A stretch of 64,000 nt of DNA from Litoditis marina (Eukaryota > Nematoda > Chromadorea > Rhabditida > Rhabditidae): positions 9,174,304-9,238,303 of the forward strand of contig OZ038437.1 of assembly GCA_964036275.1 (NCBI GenBank), given 5' to 3'. The notes beneath the pieces are model-generated. The model searched no databases. It was not told the DNA's origin and worked only from the letters and a program-made list of their open reading frames with translations. Made by a program: the position numbers and the translations under genes. Positions 10,900 to 21,654 of the stretch are shown here, one piece after another. Numbering within the stretch: position 1 is the first letter of the stretch; each line of letters opens with the position of its first letter.

Positions 10900-11935
10900 T
10901 TCCAACTTAGGAGGAAAGTATATTTACGTACAGTCAGCTCGAAAGGTAACAGGTTCATATTATACGTTCAATGAAATTTATTTAAATTCATTTTTCACGT
11001 TTGCCTTGTTTCTCTTGTTTTCTATGTCACCTATTGTCTTGTTAGGGACTCTGAATATAAATGTCCAAATTTGTCCAAAATGTCCAAATTTGCATGCATA
11101 AGATTTTGAATAGTTATTTGTTTGTATAAAACAATATTAGAAGCTAAATCAATCGGTTAAATCATCTATAAATCCATATTCTGATAGTACTTTTATTATA
11201 GAGTCATCGGGTCCTACTTTTCATTCGGTCAAACTAAAGAAAGAATGGAACGCAGTTTAGAGAAGTTTCCCTAGTGCGAGAACTGAATAGGAAACTGGAG
11301 GTGAGTTCATTAATTGTTTTTAATTCGAAATTATTTAGATTCTATTTTCGATTTTAGAATATGAATTTAGAATGTATGTGCTGTTCGGTTTTTTGGTTAG
11401 AGCGGCGAATAATGTCTACATTATGATAATATAAGGTATACACTACGCTAATATAGGGTTTATCATTTATTTTTCTATAATATTATGGTAACGAACCCGA
11501 AACTCAGGTCTATTTGAATTTATATTCAAAAACTTGGGTTCCACAAATCTGACTTTATATGTAATTTTAGTTAAATATATGAATTAGGAGTAATATTGAA
11601 TGACTTAGTTGGCGGTTTGAAGTTCAGTTCATTTTAAACTTGGTTGGATAGGACGGGAGGGTCCCGTTCTTGGTTTGGGGCCGCGGCTCGTTATATCATC
11701 GATTTCTTTTCAATGGGGTCGGATGTTTAATTGTGACTGCTTTTATAATGTGGGAGTTTTGATAAATAACATAGTTGCTCTGTTCTGAGTTCTGAGGTAA
11801 TTCTTGTTTGCAAAGGCAAAGGTTATGCAAAAAATGGCTACTTTTTGTGAACCATTCACACCCTACGAATGTGAAATCCGAATTGGTTGATAGTGGAACG
11901 GATTCCCCTGTGTTGTTTGTGATTTTGTTGTTTGT
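10900..11935. other. Gene-free AT-rich stretch
   Basis: I see no convincing exon, repeat with defined ends or RNA gene here. GTCCAAATTTGTCCAAAATG near 11063 is a short internal duplication. Confidence 0.5.
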
Positions 11936-12552
11936 GATCGTTTTCGATTTTTTGTATCGTACTGTCATATTTGTTTCCTTTTGTATATCACATGCTTACA
12001 TGTTGATAACATAACCAATAAACCATCTCCAGCCCTCAAAGCTCAGGGTCGAAATTGTCTCAGTCAGTTTTTTTATTAATTGAAATTTCACCTTGGTGTT
12101 CTATCGACGGTTGAAAACAGTTCAATCAATGACATATGCGCAATCGTATAATAAGACATTCACAGCGTTAGTTCATCACGGGGAGAAGCAAAATTAGGTA
12201 ACAACCACGAATAAATCACAGATAAATCAATACTGGTGGCACGTACAGACATAAACAAATTCCCCGTGTTGCAATTGCGGAGTACACGTCGATTCTTGCT
12301 GAAAAAAAGTACTGTTGGCAATGAAAAGTGACATTATTCTATTTCACAACACACTAATAAGATGTTGTGATGCTTGTTCTCATTACCCTAATTCGAAACC
12401 TTAACAATATGAGAGATTTTTTTCATTCAACACGTGTTTTATTAATAAAATAATCTCTAACAATCACTCTCTTGAAGTAGAGAAGACATTCTACTCTTAT
12501 ACTATTCCGGGTTGTAGGCTAGAAATGAGCGCAGTGACCAGGCCAACCACAA
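11936..12552 (+). repeat. Third partial copy of the duplicated block, segment 1
   Basis: Matches 2954-3571 of copy A almost exactly, including the 45 bases missing from copy B, so it resembles copy A more. It breaks off at CCAACCACAA, where copy A continues into its own sequence; here the truncated peptide gene follows. Confidence 0.9.
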
Positions 12553-12656
12553 GCTCTCTTCTGATAAATTTGAAGTTTTCATTACAACGACTGGAAAATT
12601 CGAAAGTGTACTGTAGGAGTCTCAGTAGGAAAGATGGCAACTATAACAGTACTTAC

Positions 12657-12794
12657 GGAGCCCGGGCATTGTTTTCCGTACCAACACCTCTCCTGAGCCG
12701 CCGGCGTCATACGACCTTTTTCGTTGGCGTCAGCACAAAGATCTTCCGCACCACACAGTGCCACTAGAGCAACCAGCACCAGAAAGAACTTCAT
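12657..12794 (-). pseudogene. Eight-cysteine peptide gene, exon 1 only
   Basis: The 46-codon exon is the same length as exon 1 of the gene at 5412, with signal peptide MKFFLVLVALVALCGA and Cys at 20, 37 and 43. It has an acceptor (TTCACAG) before the ATG and an intact donor GTAAGT. Residues differ at many mature positions, so this is an older paralogue. Within 25 bases of the donor the intron runs into a MITE end (TATAGTTGCC...CTACTGAGACTCCTACAGTA), then into segment 1 of the rearranged block at 12552. No exon encoding the C-terminal cysteines lies between, so the gene appears cut by the rearrangement. If exon 2 lies further off, the intron would have to cross the repeat. Confidence 0.75.
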
Positions 12795-13255
12795 TTCTTC
12801 GACAGCCTGTGAAAAATGAGAGGTTTGTGTGGAGTTGCTCGTTCCAGGCAGAGAAACAGAATGTTATGTGGTTTGAGAATGTACGGGTTCAATAATACCT
12901 GTTGATGTTGAACGACATACGTTACCTGATGAGTTACTCGTGATATTCTAGAGTTGTAGCATGAACATCGATAAAATCTACAGAGACGCTTTTGCGAATA
13001 GCTCATGAGGAATCTCATGAGATTGAGAGAGATTGAGAGAGAAAGAGATGAGATTGCTACGCCATTTTTAATTTTGCGCACTACTTGGCGAGACTTGTAT
13101 CCCGCCGAAATGTGAGAGCTGAGGAAAAGCATAATAGTTGAGAAACGGCATATTGAGAAAGATATTGAGGACATTGATATGTTGTATCCTACTGTCATAC
13201 TTTTATCTCTCCTCTCGTATATCACACATGTGAATGAAGCAAGCAATAGAAAAGG
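12795..13255 (-). repeat. Upstream region of the truncated peptide gene, inverted copy of 14.6-14.95 kb
   Basis: The sequence from about 13070 to 13200 (ACTTGTATCCCGCCGAAATGTG and GAAACGGCATATTGAGAAAG) reappears in reverse at 14640-14745. The intervening 12930-13065 holds decayed CTCATGAG MITE sequence. The upstream region of the working gene at 5.3-5.4 kb is the same family, so the promoter region travels with the repeat. Confidence 0.6.
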
Positions 13256-14700
13256 CGATATTTTCATTCCGATAGAGAAATAAGAACGGGCAAAAAACCG
13301 AAGCAATGATAGCTGCGTGCGTCCCAGCTCTTTTCATGCTGTCCGCAAAGAGAAACAATAGCCTTCATTTGATATTCTGAAGTAGCTGACGTTACATTCC
13401 CTGTTTCTTATCAGTATTCTGCTGTTCATGAAAACCATTGGAGCCCCAAAAATATTCTGTCCAATATTCCGGCAAGGTTTTTTATATCTGAACATATTGT
13501 ACAGTTCTAGAAAGTCAAACTGAGTCTTAAAAAATGAAAAAAAAATGGGTACCCAACTAAAAATCATTTATGTCCGCACCTCTAAAAACTGGGGCATAAA
13601 TGAATTGAATAATTGTTTGAAGTTATGTTATCATAAAATCACAAGAGAAAAGTATATAAATCAAATTTCACTTGATATGCAACGAATCATTCTGACTATT
13701 TTAATCTGAAACGGGGTTGTAATATACCCAGATGAAATTTCGAAGGAGGTCATTGTTCACATCAGTATAGATTTCTGCAGGAAGAACAATTGAGTAATCC
13801 TGCGAGTCCGCACTTTCTGTATACACTTTGCCGCGATAAAAGTTGGCCTCTGGTAGTTTGGAGAAGAGCAGAAATTTAGGAAAACGCAACATACTCCAGA
13901 GTCAAACTGTGAATACTGTAGATCGATTTATTCTCCCCTCATAGTTTGCGACGTTATGAATTCACAAAAATTACCTTTTTCTACGTCGAGAGCAGGATGA
14001 CTCCGAATTCGGTTGAACTAGGTTTTTGAACTCATGTGAGCTAGATATCCAGCTCTTTCAAATGTAACTTTCAAAGAGGTGACTACTTTGCCCGTGATCA
14101 GGTTTGCAACGTCATGGCGTCACAGAATTGATCGGAATTGGAATTGACCAGTGTTTCAAGATCTGAAAGACTTGGAATTCAAGTTTGGTGGTTTTTGAGA
14201 AATGAAACAAAAATGGAACCGGAATCGACTTGATTTTTGAAATTGATCAACAACTCTATTGTGCACCTATTTTTAATTTCGTTTTCCACAAGGTTCAGTT
14301 TGACTTTTCAGAATTGTACAATATATGCAGATAGAAAACACCTTGCCTTGAATACTGGACTGAATATTATCGGGGCTCCAATGATTTCGATAAACAGCAG
14401 AATACTGATGAGAAACAAGGAATGTAATGTCAGCTACTTCAGGATATCAAATCAAAGGTATCGTTTCCAACTCTGACAGCATAAAAAGAGCTGGGACGCA
14501 CGCAGCTATCATTGCTTCGGTCTTCGCCTGTTCTTATTTCTTTATCGAGATAAACTTTCTATTGCTTGCTTTATTTACATGCAAGCATGTGATATACCAG
14601 AGGAGAAATAACAATATGACAGTGGGATACGAAATATCAATATCCTCACAATCTTTCTCAATATGCCGTTTCTCAACTATATGATTTTCTTCTGCTCTCA
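13256..14700 (+). repeat. Third partial copy of the duplicated block, segment 2
   Basis: Follows copy A from about 3606 to 3705, skips about 400 bases, then follows copy A from about 4117 to 5385, including both arms of its internal inverted repeat. It is visibly more diverged than copy B. It stops just where the peptide gene begins in copy A; at that point it goes into TTCTGCTCTCACATTTCGGC and a MITE (14735-14945). Confidence 0.85.
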
Positions 14701-14734
14701 CATTTCGGCGGGATACAAGTCTCGACAAGTAGGG

Positions 14735-14945
14735 CGCAAAATGAGAAATGGCGTAGCAATCTCATCTCTTTCTCTCTCAATCTCTCGAAAATCTCATGAG
14801 ATACTTTATGAGCTATTCGAAAAAGGTTCTCTGGACATTCCATCGATGTTCATGCTACAACTCTAGAGTATCACTAGTAGCTCATTAGGTACCTCATGAA
14901 AAACGGCTATGAACTTCTCATGTGGCTTGGGGGAATCGTACGCCG
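14735..14945. mobile_element. MITE, ATGGCGTAGCA...TACGCCGCC type
   Basis: Left end ATGGCGTAGCAATCTCAT and right end TCGTACGCCGCC, with an interior of CTCATGAG-type repeats, as at 7561-7742. An inverted, shorter relative is at 12930-13065. Confidence 0.5.
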
Positions 14946-15187
14946 CCGCACTGCATTAGCTCATGGGAAATAGTGGGTGACGATTAAGCTGAAACACATT
15001 GAGCAAATGTCTCCTGTTGAAAACTGTATGAACTGTTTTTCTTCGAACTCTAACAAACATAGTTTATTCATAGAAACTATCCATTGGAACACTGAACTCT
15101 CTGTTGATGTTTCAATTTGAGTCTTAGGTTATGGTTTAATGCTTATTCGTAACACACTCTGGGAAACACCAGCATGTGATCAAGTTC

Positions 15188-15374
15188 TACAGTGAGTGCC
15201 AAGTTCATAAATGTCTGTCTCTTGCCGGAATCGAACCTGCGAGCAAACGTTTTGTAGCAGGGTGCTAAACACTGCGCTATTAGACCACATGGCTGAAAAA
15301 GACATGTGAGCGTGCACAGCGAGAAGTGAGATATACAGTACCCTCCCGCCTTTCCGTTGGCGACGACTATAGCA
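15188..15374 (-). mobile_element. tRNA-derived SINE
   Basis: Minus-strand TATAGTCGTCG start, box A GCGCAGTGTTTAGC, box B GGTTCGATTCCGGC and the GGCACTCACTGT tail, as in the other family members. It lies about 260 bases upstream of the peptide pseudogene. Confidence 0.75.
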
Positions 15375-15634
15375 TACGTGCTCTGATTGAAAATATGTTG
15401 TCGCTAAACAACTCAAATGGTCGCTCATAAACAAAACATTCCGTGTCCTGGGGCGGTGCCGTGACTGTACTGCTCGAAAAATACGCATTGATTGAGATAG
15501 AGCGCTTGGCGACACGTATGACGTTCTGGTCGTTAAATATCCACATTTATGTTCAACAAACCAGTAGAGTCTCATGCTATTTAACGTTGTATTTCTCCTG
15601 TGTTTCTCGTTTTTTTTTTCAGACTAACAGAATG

Positions 15635-16405
15635 ATGAAGTTCCTACTGGTGTTTCTTGCACTATTCACACTGTGTAATGCGCACAAACTTTGTGCGCTC
15701 GACGAGAGTGGTCATCCAACCGAAGATGCCAAGTCGAAGTGTTGGTACGGAGAGCGATGACCGATTTTTGTGAGTTATATTATGATATTTCGTGAATATT
15801 ATAGTATACCGTTATAGGCAGTATCATTTTCATCATTATTGTTACAATCACTTAGTTACTTAGGATTAGTGTCATCACTTTTCATCGCCCGGCATTGACG
15901 TTCGTGTACGTATTGGCTTAATTATTGCGCTCAGTTTAAGTTTACAAAAAAACGTCTAGAAGTAAAACATTTTCTCTAATTCAAGAGTATATTCTGAGAT
16001 TTATCGATCAATGAAAAAGTTTTGTGTGAAAACTTGAAAATAATGGTTCAACTTTCAAAGAATGAAGGTTTCCGGTTATCTTGATGAAAACTTATAACAC
16101 ATCATCAGATTCTTAGTGTCGTCTGTAATGGATTAGTTTCACGTGCATGTGCAGCCTGCAAAAGAGTTCCATGAGGTTTCATTATTATTATCATTATTAT
16201 GATAGCATCGGTATAATCATATCATCATTATCATCATATAATCATTATCATCATTATCATCATTTATATTATTTATGTTATTATTATAATTATTATTATT
16301 CATGTTAATATTATCAGAAGACTTTTTCAGCAACATCCGGCTTGTCTTAGGCGATTGCGTTTGAACAGTTACAATTATTACTGTCTCTGCGACTATCTTC
16401 TCTGA
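15635..16405 (+). pseudogene. Eight-cysteine peptide pseudogene with Cys-to-stop change
   Basis: Exon 1 is 15635-15769: signal peptide MKFLLVFLALFTLCNA, then Cys at the family positions. At 15758-15760 the third mature Cys codon is TGA; the following bases CCGATTTTT and donor GTGAGT still align with the working gene. Exon 2 (16331-16405, acceptor TTTTTCAG) keeps the HPxC and CxC parts, but its first Cys is now Gln and the terminal Cys is lost to an earlier TGA. The intron aligns in patches with that of the gene at 5412. A second in-frame ATG lies just upstream at 15632. A stop plus loss of two further cysteines indicates a dead gene; a truncated 41-residue product is possible in principle. 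Confidence 0.8.
16160..16320. repeat. ATT/ATC microsatellite
   Basis: Irregular ATTATT, ATCATT and ATCATC trinucleotides inside the intron of the peptide pseudogene. The intron of the working gene has a shorter version near 5568-5590. Confidence 0.8.
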
Positions 16406-16689
16406 ACACAATTCCTGATTATTGTCATTCTTTCGATGTTTTCGTAGGCAGATGTTACTTTTTTTTTGTTTTAATTAGTATTCCACCGTCCAAAAACAAT
16501 TAGAACATCGATAGTATTCTGTTCAAAATTTGAGGCTGGCAAGTCGTTTTCTTTCTTCACACATTGCAAAAAATATTATGTGGAAGTCACGTGTTAAATC
16601 GCGAATAAATCTGTTCTATTCTATTTATTGCACTGTTCTGCCAAACTTAGTAGCCTAAAAGTCCCCGAAGGTGGGGGATCAACAACAAT

Positions 16690-17165
16690 AACCTTTGTTG
16701 GTATAGTCGTCCTTTTCCCCATAAAGACAGCAGAGCGTTTGATTTATTGAGCGATGCGGGGCGAGCGGTCGTTGATTATTTGTCAGCAGACGAGAGAGTG
16801 TGTAGATCAATGAGACGCAGACTGGCTGACCCCTCGCCAAACCCCGCCTCTTACGAAATCGATGGTACGGTGTCCACAACGGTTTGACAAATCCTATGAA
16901 AACGATAGTTAATAGAGAGAAAATATTAGCTTTGAGATTAACCTGAATGGAAAATAGAGAATGAGTTCGATAACTCGAGATGGTATAGGATTGGTCAAAC
17001 CGTTGTGGACACCGTACCATCGATTTTGTGAGGGGCGGGGTTTGGCACCAGCCAGTCTGCGTATCATCGATCTGCAAACTCTCTCAACCGCTGGCAAACA
17101 CTCAACGACCGCTCGCCCCGCATCTCGATCGAACCCTCTGCTGGAAAAAATCAATATATATGATA
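16690..17165. mobile_element. Foldback element, CGGGGCGAGCGGTCGTTGA family
   Basis: The left arm (about 16725-16905) and right arm (about 16980-17150) are reverse complements: GATGCGGGGCGAGCGGTCGTTGA against CAACGACCGCTCGCCCCGCATC, and CGGTGTCCACAACGGTTTGACAAATCC against its complement. One-armed relatives are at 34425-34600 and 56509-56675, both in introns, and part of it is at 53150-53215. Confidence 0.75.
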
Positions 17166-17381
17166 GCCACGCTGTATAAACAATAAGTGTCTGTTTTGCA
17201 ACGACGCTTGATGTGAGAATGCAACAATACAGTAGGTAGATCGTGTTCCGTAGAACCACGATAACACCAAATAAATAGATACTCGGCAGTTAAGGTCAAG
17301 TAGTAAAGAGAGCGATGAAGGTTCGAAAAATGACTATCGAGTAATTGGAAGCTAACAAAAATGCTTGCTGATGTCTTCTAT

Positions 17382-17576
17382 AGTGGGTGCCAAATTTATA
17401 AATTTCTGTAACTCGCCGAAATCGAACCTATGAGCAAAAGATTCGTATTATTGGGCTAACCACTGCGCTATTAGTGCACATAACCGGTGAGCTTTGGAAT
17501 CGAAGATATGCGTGCGTACACAGCGGAAAGTGAGATATACAGTACCCTCCCGCCTTTCCGTTGACGACGACTATAT
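17382..17576 (-). mobile_element. tRNA-derived SINE
   Basis: Family member with TATAGTCGTCG, box A GCGCAGTGGTTAGC and box B TAGGTTCGATTTCGG on the minus strand. With its right flank to about 17990 it repeats 6497-7110. Confidence 0.75.
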
Positions 17577-18093
17577 TGAACAAATTTCTCCATAACGCAG
17601 TTTTTCATGAGAATTCGTTCAAACGACACAACTAAACCGTCCGTGCCACACCAACAAAACGGAAAATACATAAAATAAAATGTTTAGAGTCGTGATGCCA
17701 CAAAAGCACAGAAAAAACTATAAGTGTGTGATTTTGGGTTTATGAGTATAAAACAAACACGCGAAAAAAGAGAACTCGAGTAACTTCGAATGAAAAGAAA
17801 ATTAAGACGAATGTAGTTTTGTTTAGTCGGCCGATGCACCACGTCTAATTTACGAGTAGTTTATTGGCAGTCCGGTGTTAAAGGAGACCAGAACACAACT
17901 TGAGCAGTGGTTGTGTTCCGGTCTACTTTAACCCTATGCCAGGACCCCCCCCGACCTCGGAGGTCCGCAGCAGGTCGCTGAAAGTTGCACCTCATTAATT
18001 CAACGAACGCCACCATAAGGTATTAGCACAAATTTAAAGTAACAAACAATTGTTTTAATCAAGTTTTGTTTTATTTCAACTAGTTAGTTTTTA

Positions 18094-18230
18094 ATATACT
18101 GTCAGTCAATTGCACAGTCACTCCAAACTTGTTAAACACACAAGAACTCAGAAACGTGCAATTACAAAGTGCACGATGCCTCCTTAGTATGCTAACTCTA
18201 CGTGACTATTCAGTCTACTTCTTGTATACT
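18094..18230. mobile_element. MITE with TATACTGTTAGTCAATTGCACAGTCACG ends, copy 1
   Basis: About 130 bases. One end reads ATACTGTCAGTCAATTGCACAGTCA and the other is the inverse of TATACAAGAAGTAGACTGAATAGTCACGT. The two ends share the form TATACTxxxAGTxxATTGxAxAGTCACGT. Other copies are at 38264, 40751, 47664, 48257, 62296 and 63380. Confidence 0.75.
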
Positions 18231-21200
18231 GTAATGCGAACACAGCGAGGCGGGATCTCTCTTTTTTATTAAAGACTGTAAGGGTTCTTCGTACGATTTT
18301 TGGGGTACCTTTTTTTGAGCGAGCGTAGCGAGCGAACCCGTCGATGAAATTTTTTATAGAAAGTTTGTAAAAGACTTGTACCATCGAGGTACGTAGGAAT
18401 GTTTTTCTCAAATGTCACACGTGTCACGTTATTCACGTGTGAGTAGGTGCACGAGCTCGATTTTCTTAAGTGGCTTTTTTTCGACGCCGGCTGGCGGTTG
18501 GCGCGTTCGAGATACAAGTTGGATAAAATTGAATAAAATGATCCCCCACCCAAGCCCAATCGGGACCTCTAAATTTTTTATGAAAGTATACGACGCGCGG
18601 CGCGACGCGTCGATAAATGCAAAATTTGCTCCAAAACACATTTTCGTGGGTTTTCTCGGTTGGCGTTGAGAATTGGATCGGCGAAGTACGAAAAATGGAA
18701 AATTATTTGTGCGCCTCAAATTTCTGAGTCGAATGGTGCCGGTTGCGCACGACCGGACCGATTGAGCCGATCGTGGTTGTACTTTTTAGTTTCGTGCAAC
18801 TTCGCGTTTTGAAGAGATGGCTGGACGGAATTGGCTGAATTTTGAATATTAATTAGTATTATGTGAGATAATACGAATGGCATTCGAAAGTTTCCGATTT
18901 TTCAATTTTATCGACTTTTTGGAGGTCAAACGTGTTTTGACCTACCACGGGCTGGTGAGTGGGTCAAACTTTTTCTACTTTACGCAGAAAGATGCGCAAT
19001 TTAAAATGGTTCAAGGAATTGTTTATTTCGAAACATTTTATCCATAGTTTTTTTTTGGGACGCGAGAAAGCCTGATTTTTGGCCAAAAACATGTTTCACC
19101 TGTAGTGAAATAACTTTACTGTCTCCGATTTGGCTGAATTTTGGATATATGTTGGTAAATAGGTTAGCTGAGACATTCGTTGTGGCTTTAGCAAGAATAA
19201 ACAATTTTCACGTTTTCACGACCGAAAATAGTCGATTTTTCACAATTTCAAGCAGCCGAGGTTCGGAGCTCTGGAGAAGAGGTGAGAGTTGGTGGAATTA
19301 AGTCGAGTAAAACAATTTTAAATGTGAAATGTTGTCAGCTACTCAAAAATGTAATAACATTTTCACAATTTGCATTTTGACCTACTTTTTCAGCAATGTT
19401 TCCAAAATGGTCGATTTTAGACGGTTTTGACCTGACTGTGAGGTGTTGACTTGAACTTTGATCGCAATTCTTTGAAAGAATGTAGCGACTGTTACCACAA
19501 TCAGTTTGACACCTCAAACTTGTCAATCGGTTCACACAAAACTTCACAGGAACCGTCAGAAGGTCGATTTCGGACAACGACTCTTTGAACCAGCCATCTG
19601 GCAGCTTAATGACCTATATAAGCAGGTAGAGCTTGAAGAGTAGATCACTTTTCCAAAAAAAACTTTTTCATATCTTCTAGAATGAGCTAGCAGGAGATGA
19701 ACGCGCACCGCCACCCGCCGGCGCTCGATCATATACCAGCGAGTCAGCACTCCTCTGCCGGAAACAGGATAGCACAGCGATTGCGTGTTAGACTGCAGTC
19801 TCAGGACCCGCCCGGAGACAGTAGTCTGAAAGTAGTTTTGCAAAAGTTTCTCATTTTTTTGCATTTTTATTTTATGATTATATGTACAAAAGTGAACTTA
19901 TAAGTATAGTTTACAAAGTTCTAAAGTTATTTACAGCTTTTTTTTTCAAGAAAGTTCAAATATCGGCCAAAATTGGAGGTTTGGCTCAGGGTTGAAGGGT
20001 AGATGAGGCGAATGATCTGAAAATGGAGTGATTATAGGGTAGTTCGATGCGCTGAACATTTCTAGACATATTTCAGGACATGTGCTATCGCGTGAAACAC
20101 GTGATATGCTTTTTTGTAGGCCGAAACCGACATATTTTTGAAGCCCGAATTAGGAGTTTCATTGGTGGTAAACGGCCGTGTGAGTTTATGGGTGGGGATA
20201 TGTGAATGAAAGTTGTCTCTCCTCCTAGAAAATTTCACGGGATTCCTAATGATGTAGTGTGTGAAAAATTTCGTAAACCCAATTTTTCAAAAAAAGTTGT
20301 AAACCCAAGTTGGCGGGGTCAAATTCAGTAAAGACGAAATTTTGAGCCGGGGTCAATTAGTAAACTAGTTAAAATAGATGGCAGGGTGCTTAAAGTTGGT
20401 AACCTAGTATCTGAAGTATCTATGAACATATTCTGGAAGTTTTGTGATGATATCTTCAAACCTGCCAAAAAACTGTGGTTTTTAAGCAACGGTTTTGGTA
20501 ATTTTTGGGGGTGGCTAAACTTGAAAAGCTATTGAAATACAATGTTTTGATGCGGAAACTACTAGGATAAGGTTTTCAACTATGGCGAATCTGAATACCA
20601 ACATTAGAATGTTACTGGGTGGCTGCAACTACACGTAAACGTGGCTGGCTGGCTTAAAGGGTGGCACTAAAGTAGAAGGTGTCAGTTATCGGACCAGCTG
20701 AACATCATTTTCCGAATTCGAGATATGGTTTTTCGGAATCAGCGTCAAATTCTGAGACGAATAGTTGTTCAATCGAACAATTTTCACGTGTTTCACGTTT
20801 TTCTCAATTTCAGCCGAGAAACTCAAAATGTGGATTTTTGTCATTTTTATGCATCTCGTTGGGAGCTTCAAAATGGACAGAAAGATCTGAAACTTGCAAC
20901 ACTCAGAGACATGCATATTATTAGTGTACTCTGTGAAAACTAAGTCCAAATCACAAAAATTGATCGAGATATACAAGTCGAAAATATCGACTTTCTCACT
21001 TTCTAATGGTGGTACGGGAAATGGGATAAAAATAGGAAAAAAATATTTTTCCCCAAAACATCATAAATAAGTGTAATCGACTACGTAGAATCCGAATATC
21101 GAAATCAGACAGCCAAAAAATTGAGGTTACACGTGTCAAATGGGAAAGATAAGTGCTCTCTCCTCAATAAAGCTGGTAAGGGGTTTTCGTTGGTTTTTTT

Positions 21201-21400
21201 GACATGACTGCCTTTAGATGCACCTTGTGAGGGTGGTTGTCAACGGATTTCTCTGATTTTTGCAACAAAAGTTGTGCATAGCTCTGACTACCAGAAAATG
21301 TTTGACTTTTCATGATATATCCTTGCGCGGCGCGCAGCGACGCGTTTCTTCGGGCGCAGACTTGCAAAAATCCTAGAAAAGCGCATTTCACTTGTGCTAA
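18231..21400. other. Gene-free region of degenerate repeat
   Basis: About 3.2 kb with no exon I can support; open frames on both strands overlap and lack splice support. The phrase GATTTGGCTGAATTTTG and stretches such as GATTTTTCxxTTTxxxxACTTTTT recur every few hundred bases, which suggests an old tandem array worn beyond easy recognition. GC-rich clusters (CGCGCGGCGCGACGCG near 18595, GCGCGGCGCGCAGCGACGCG near 21331) resemble those of the minisatellite that follows. Confidence 0.5.
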
Positions 21401-21419
21401 TGACTCGTTTGCAACATTT

Positions 21420-21645
21420 TTACTAAGCAGGGCTTAGGCTAGCCATCATTCCTAGAAAAGCTCGCTTTACTTCAGTGGTTCGGATCGTTCCATTTTAGTG
21501 GCTGGCTCGTTCACTGTATTTTTACCAGATAACAAGGCTTAGGCTTAGGCTAACCATGATTCTTAGAAGAGCTCGTTCCACTTCAATGGCTGGCTCGTTC
21601 ACTGTATGCTTACCAGACAACAAGGCTTAGGCTATACATAATCAT
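21420..21645. repeat. Tandem repeats carrying the telomere hexamer TTAGGC
   Basis: GCTTAGGCTAGCCATCATTCCTAGAAAAGCTCG, GCTTAGGCTTAGGCTAACCATGATTCTTAGAAGAGCTCG and GCTTAGGCTA are the starts of successive units of about 100 bases, each with GGCTGGCTCGTTCACTGTAT. TTAGGC is the nematode telomere repeat; here it occurs once or twice per unit, so this is at most an internal relic. Confidence 0.7.
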
Positions 21646-21654
21646 GGGCCAATA

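Noticed and set aside
15758..15760. TGA as a selenocysteine codon replacing Cys
   Set aside because: Exon 2 has lost two more cysteines and no SECIS-like stem is apparent; ordinary pseudogene decay explains it better.
19556..19864. Arg-rich 102-codon frame on the minus strand
   Set aside because: Lies in degenerate repeat sequence; a reverse-strand frame overlaps it and neither has splice support.
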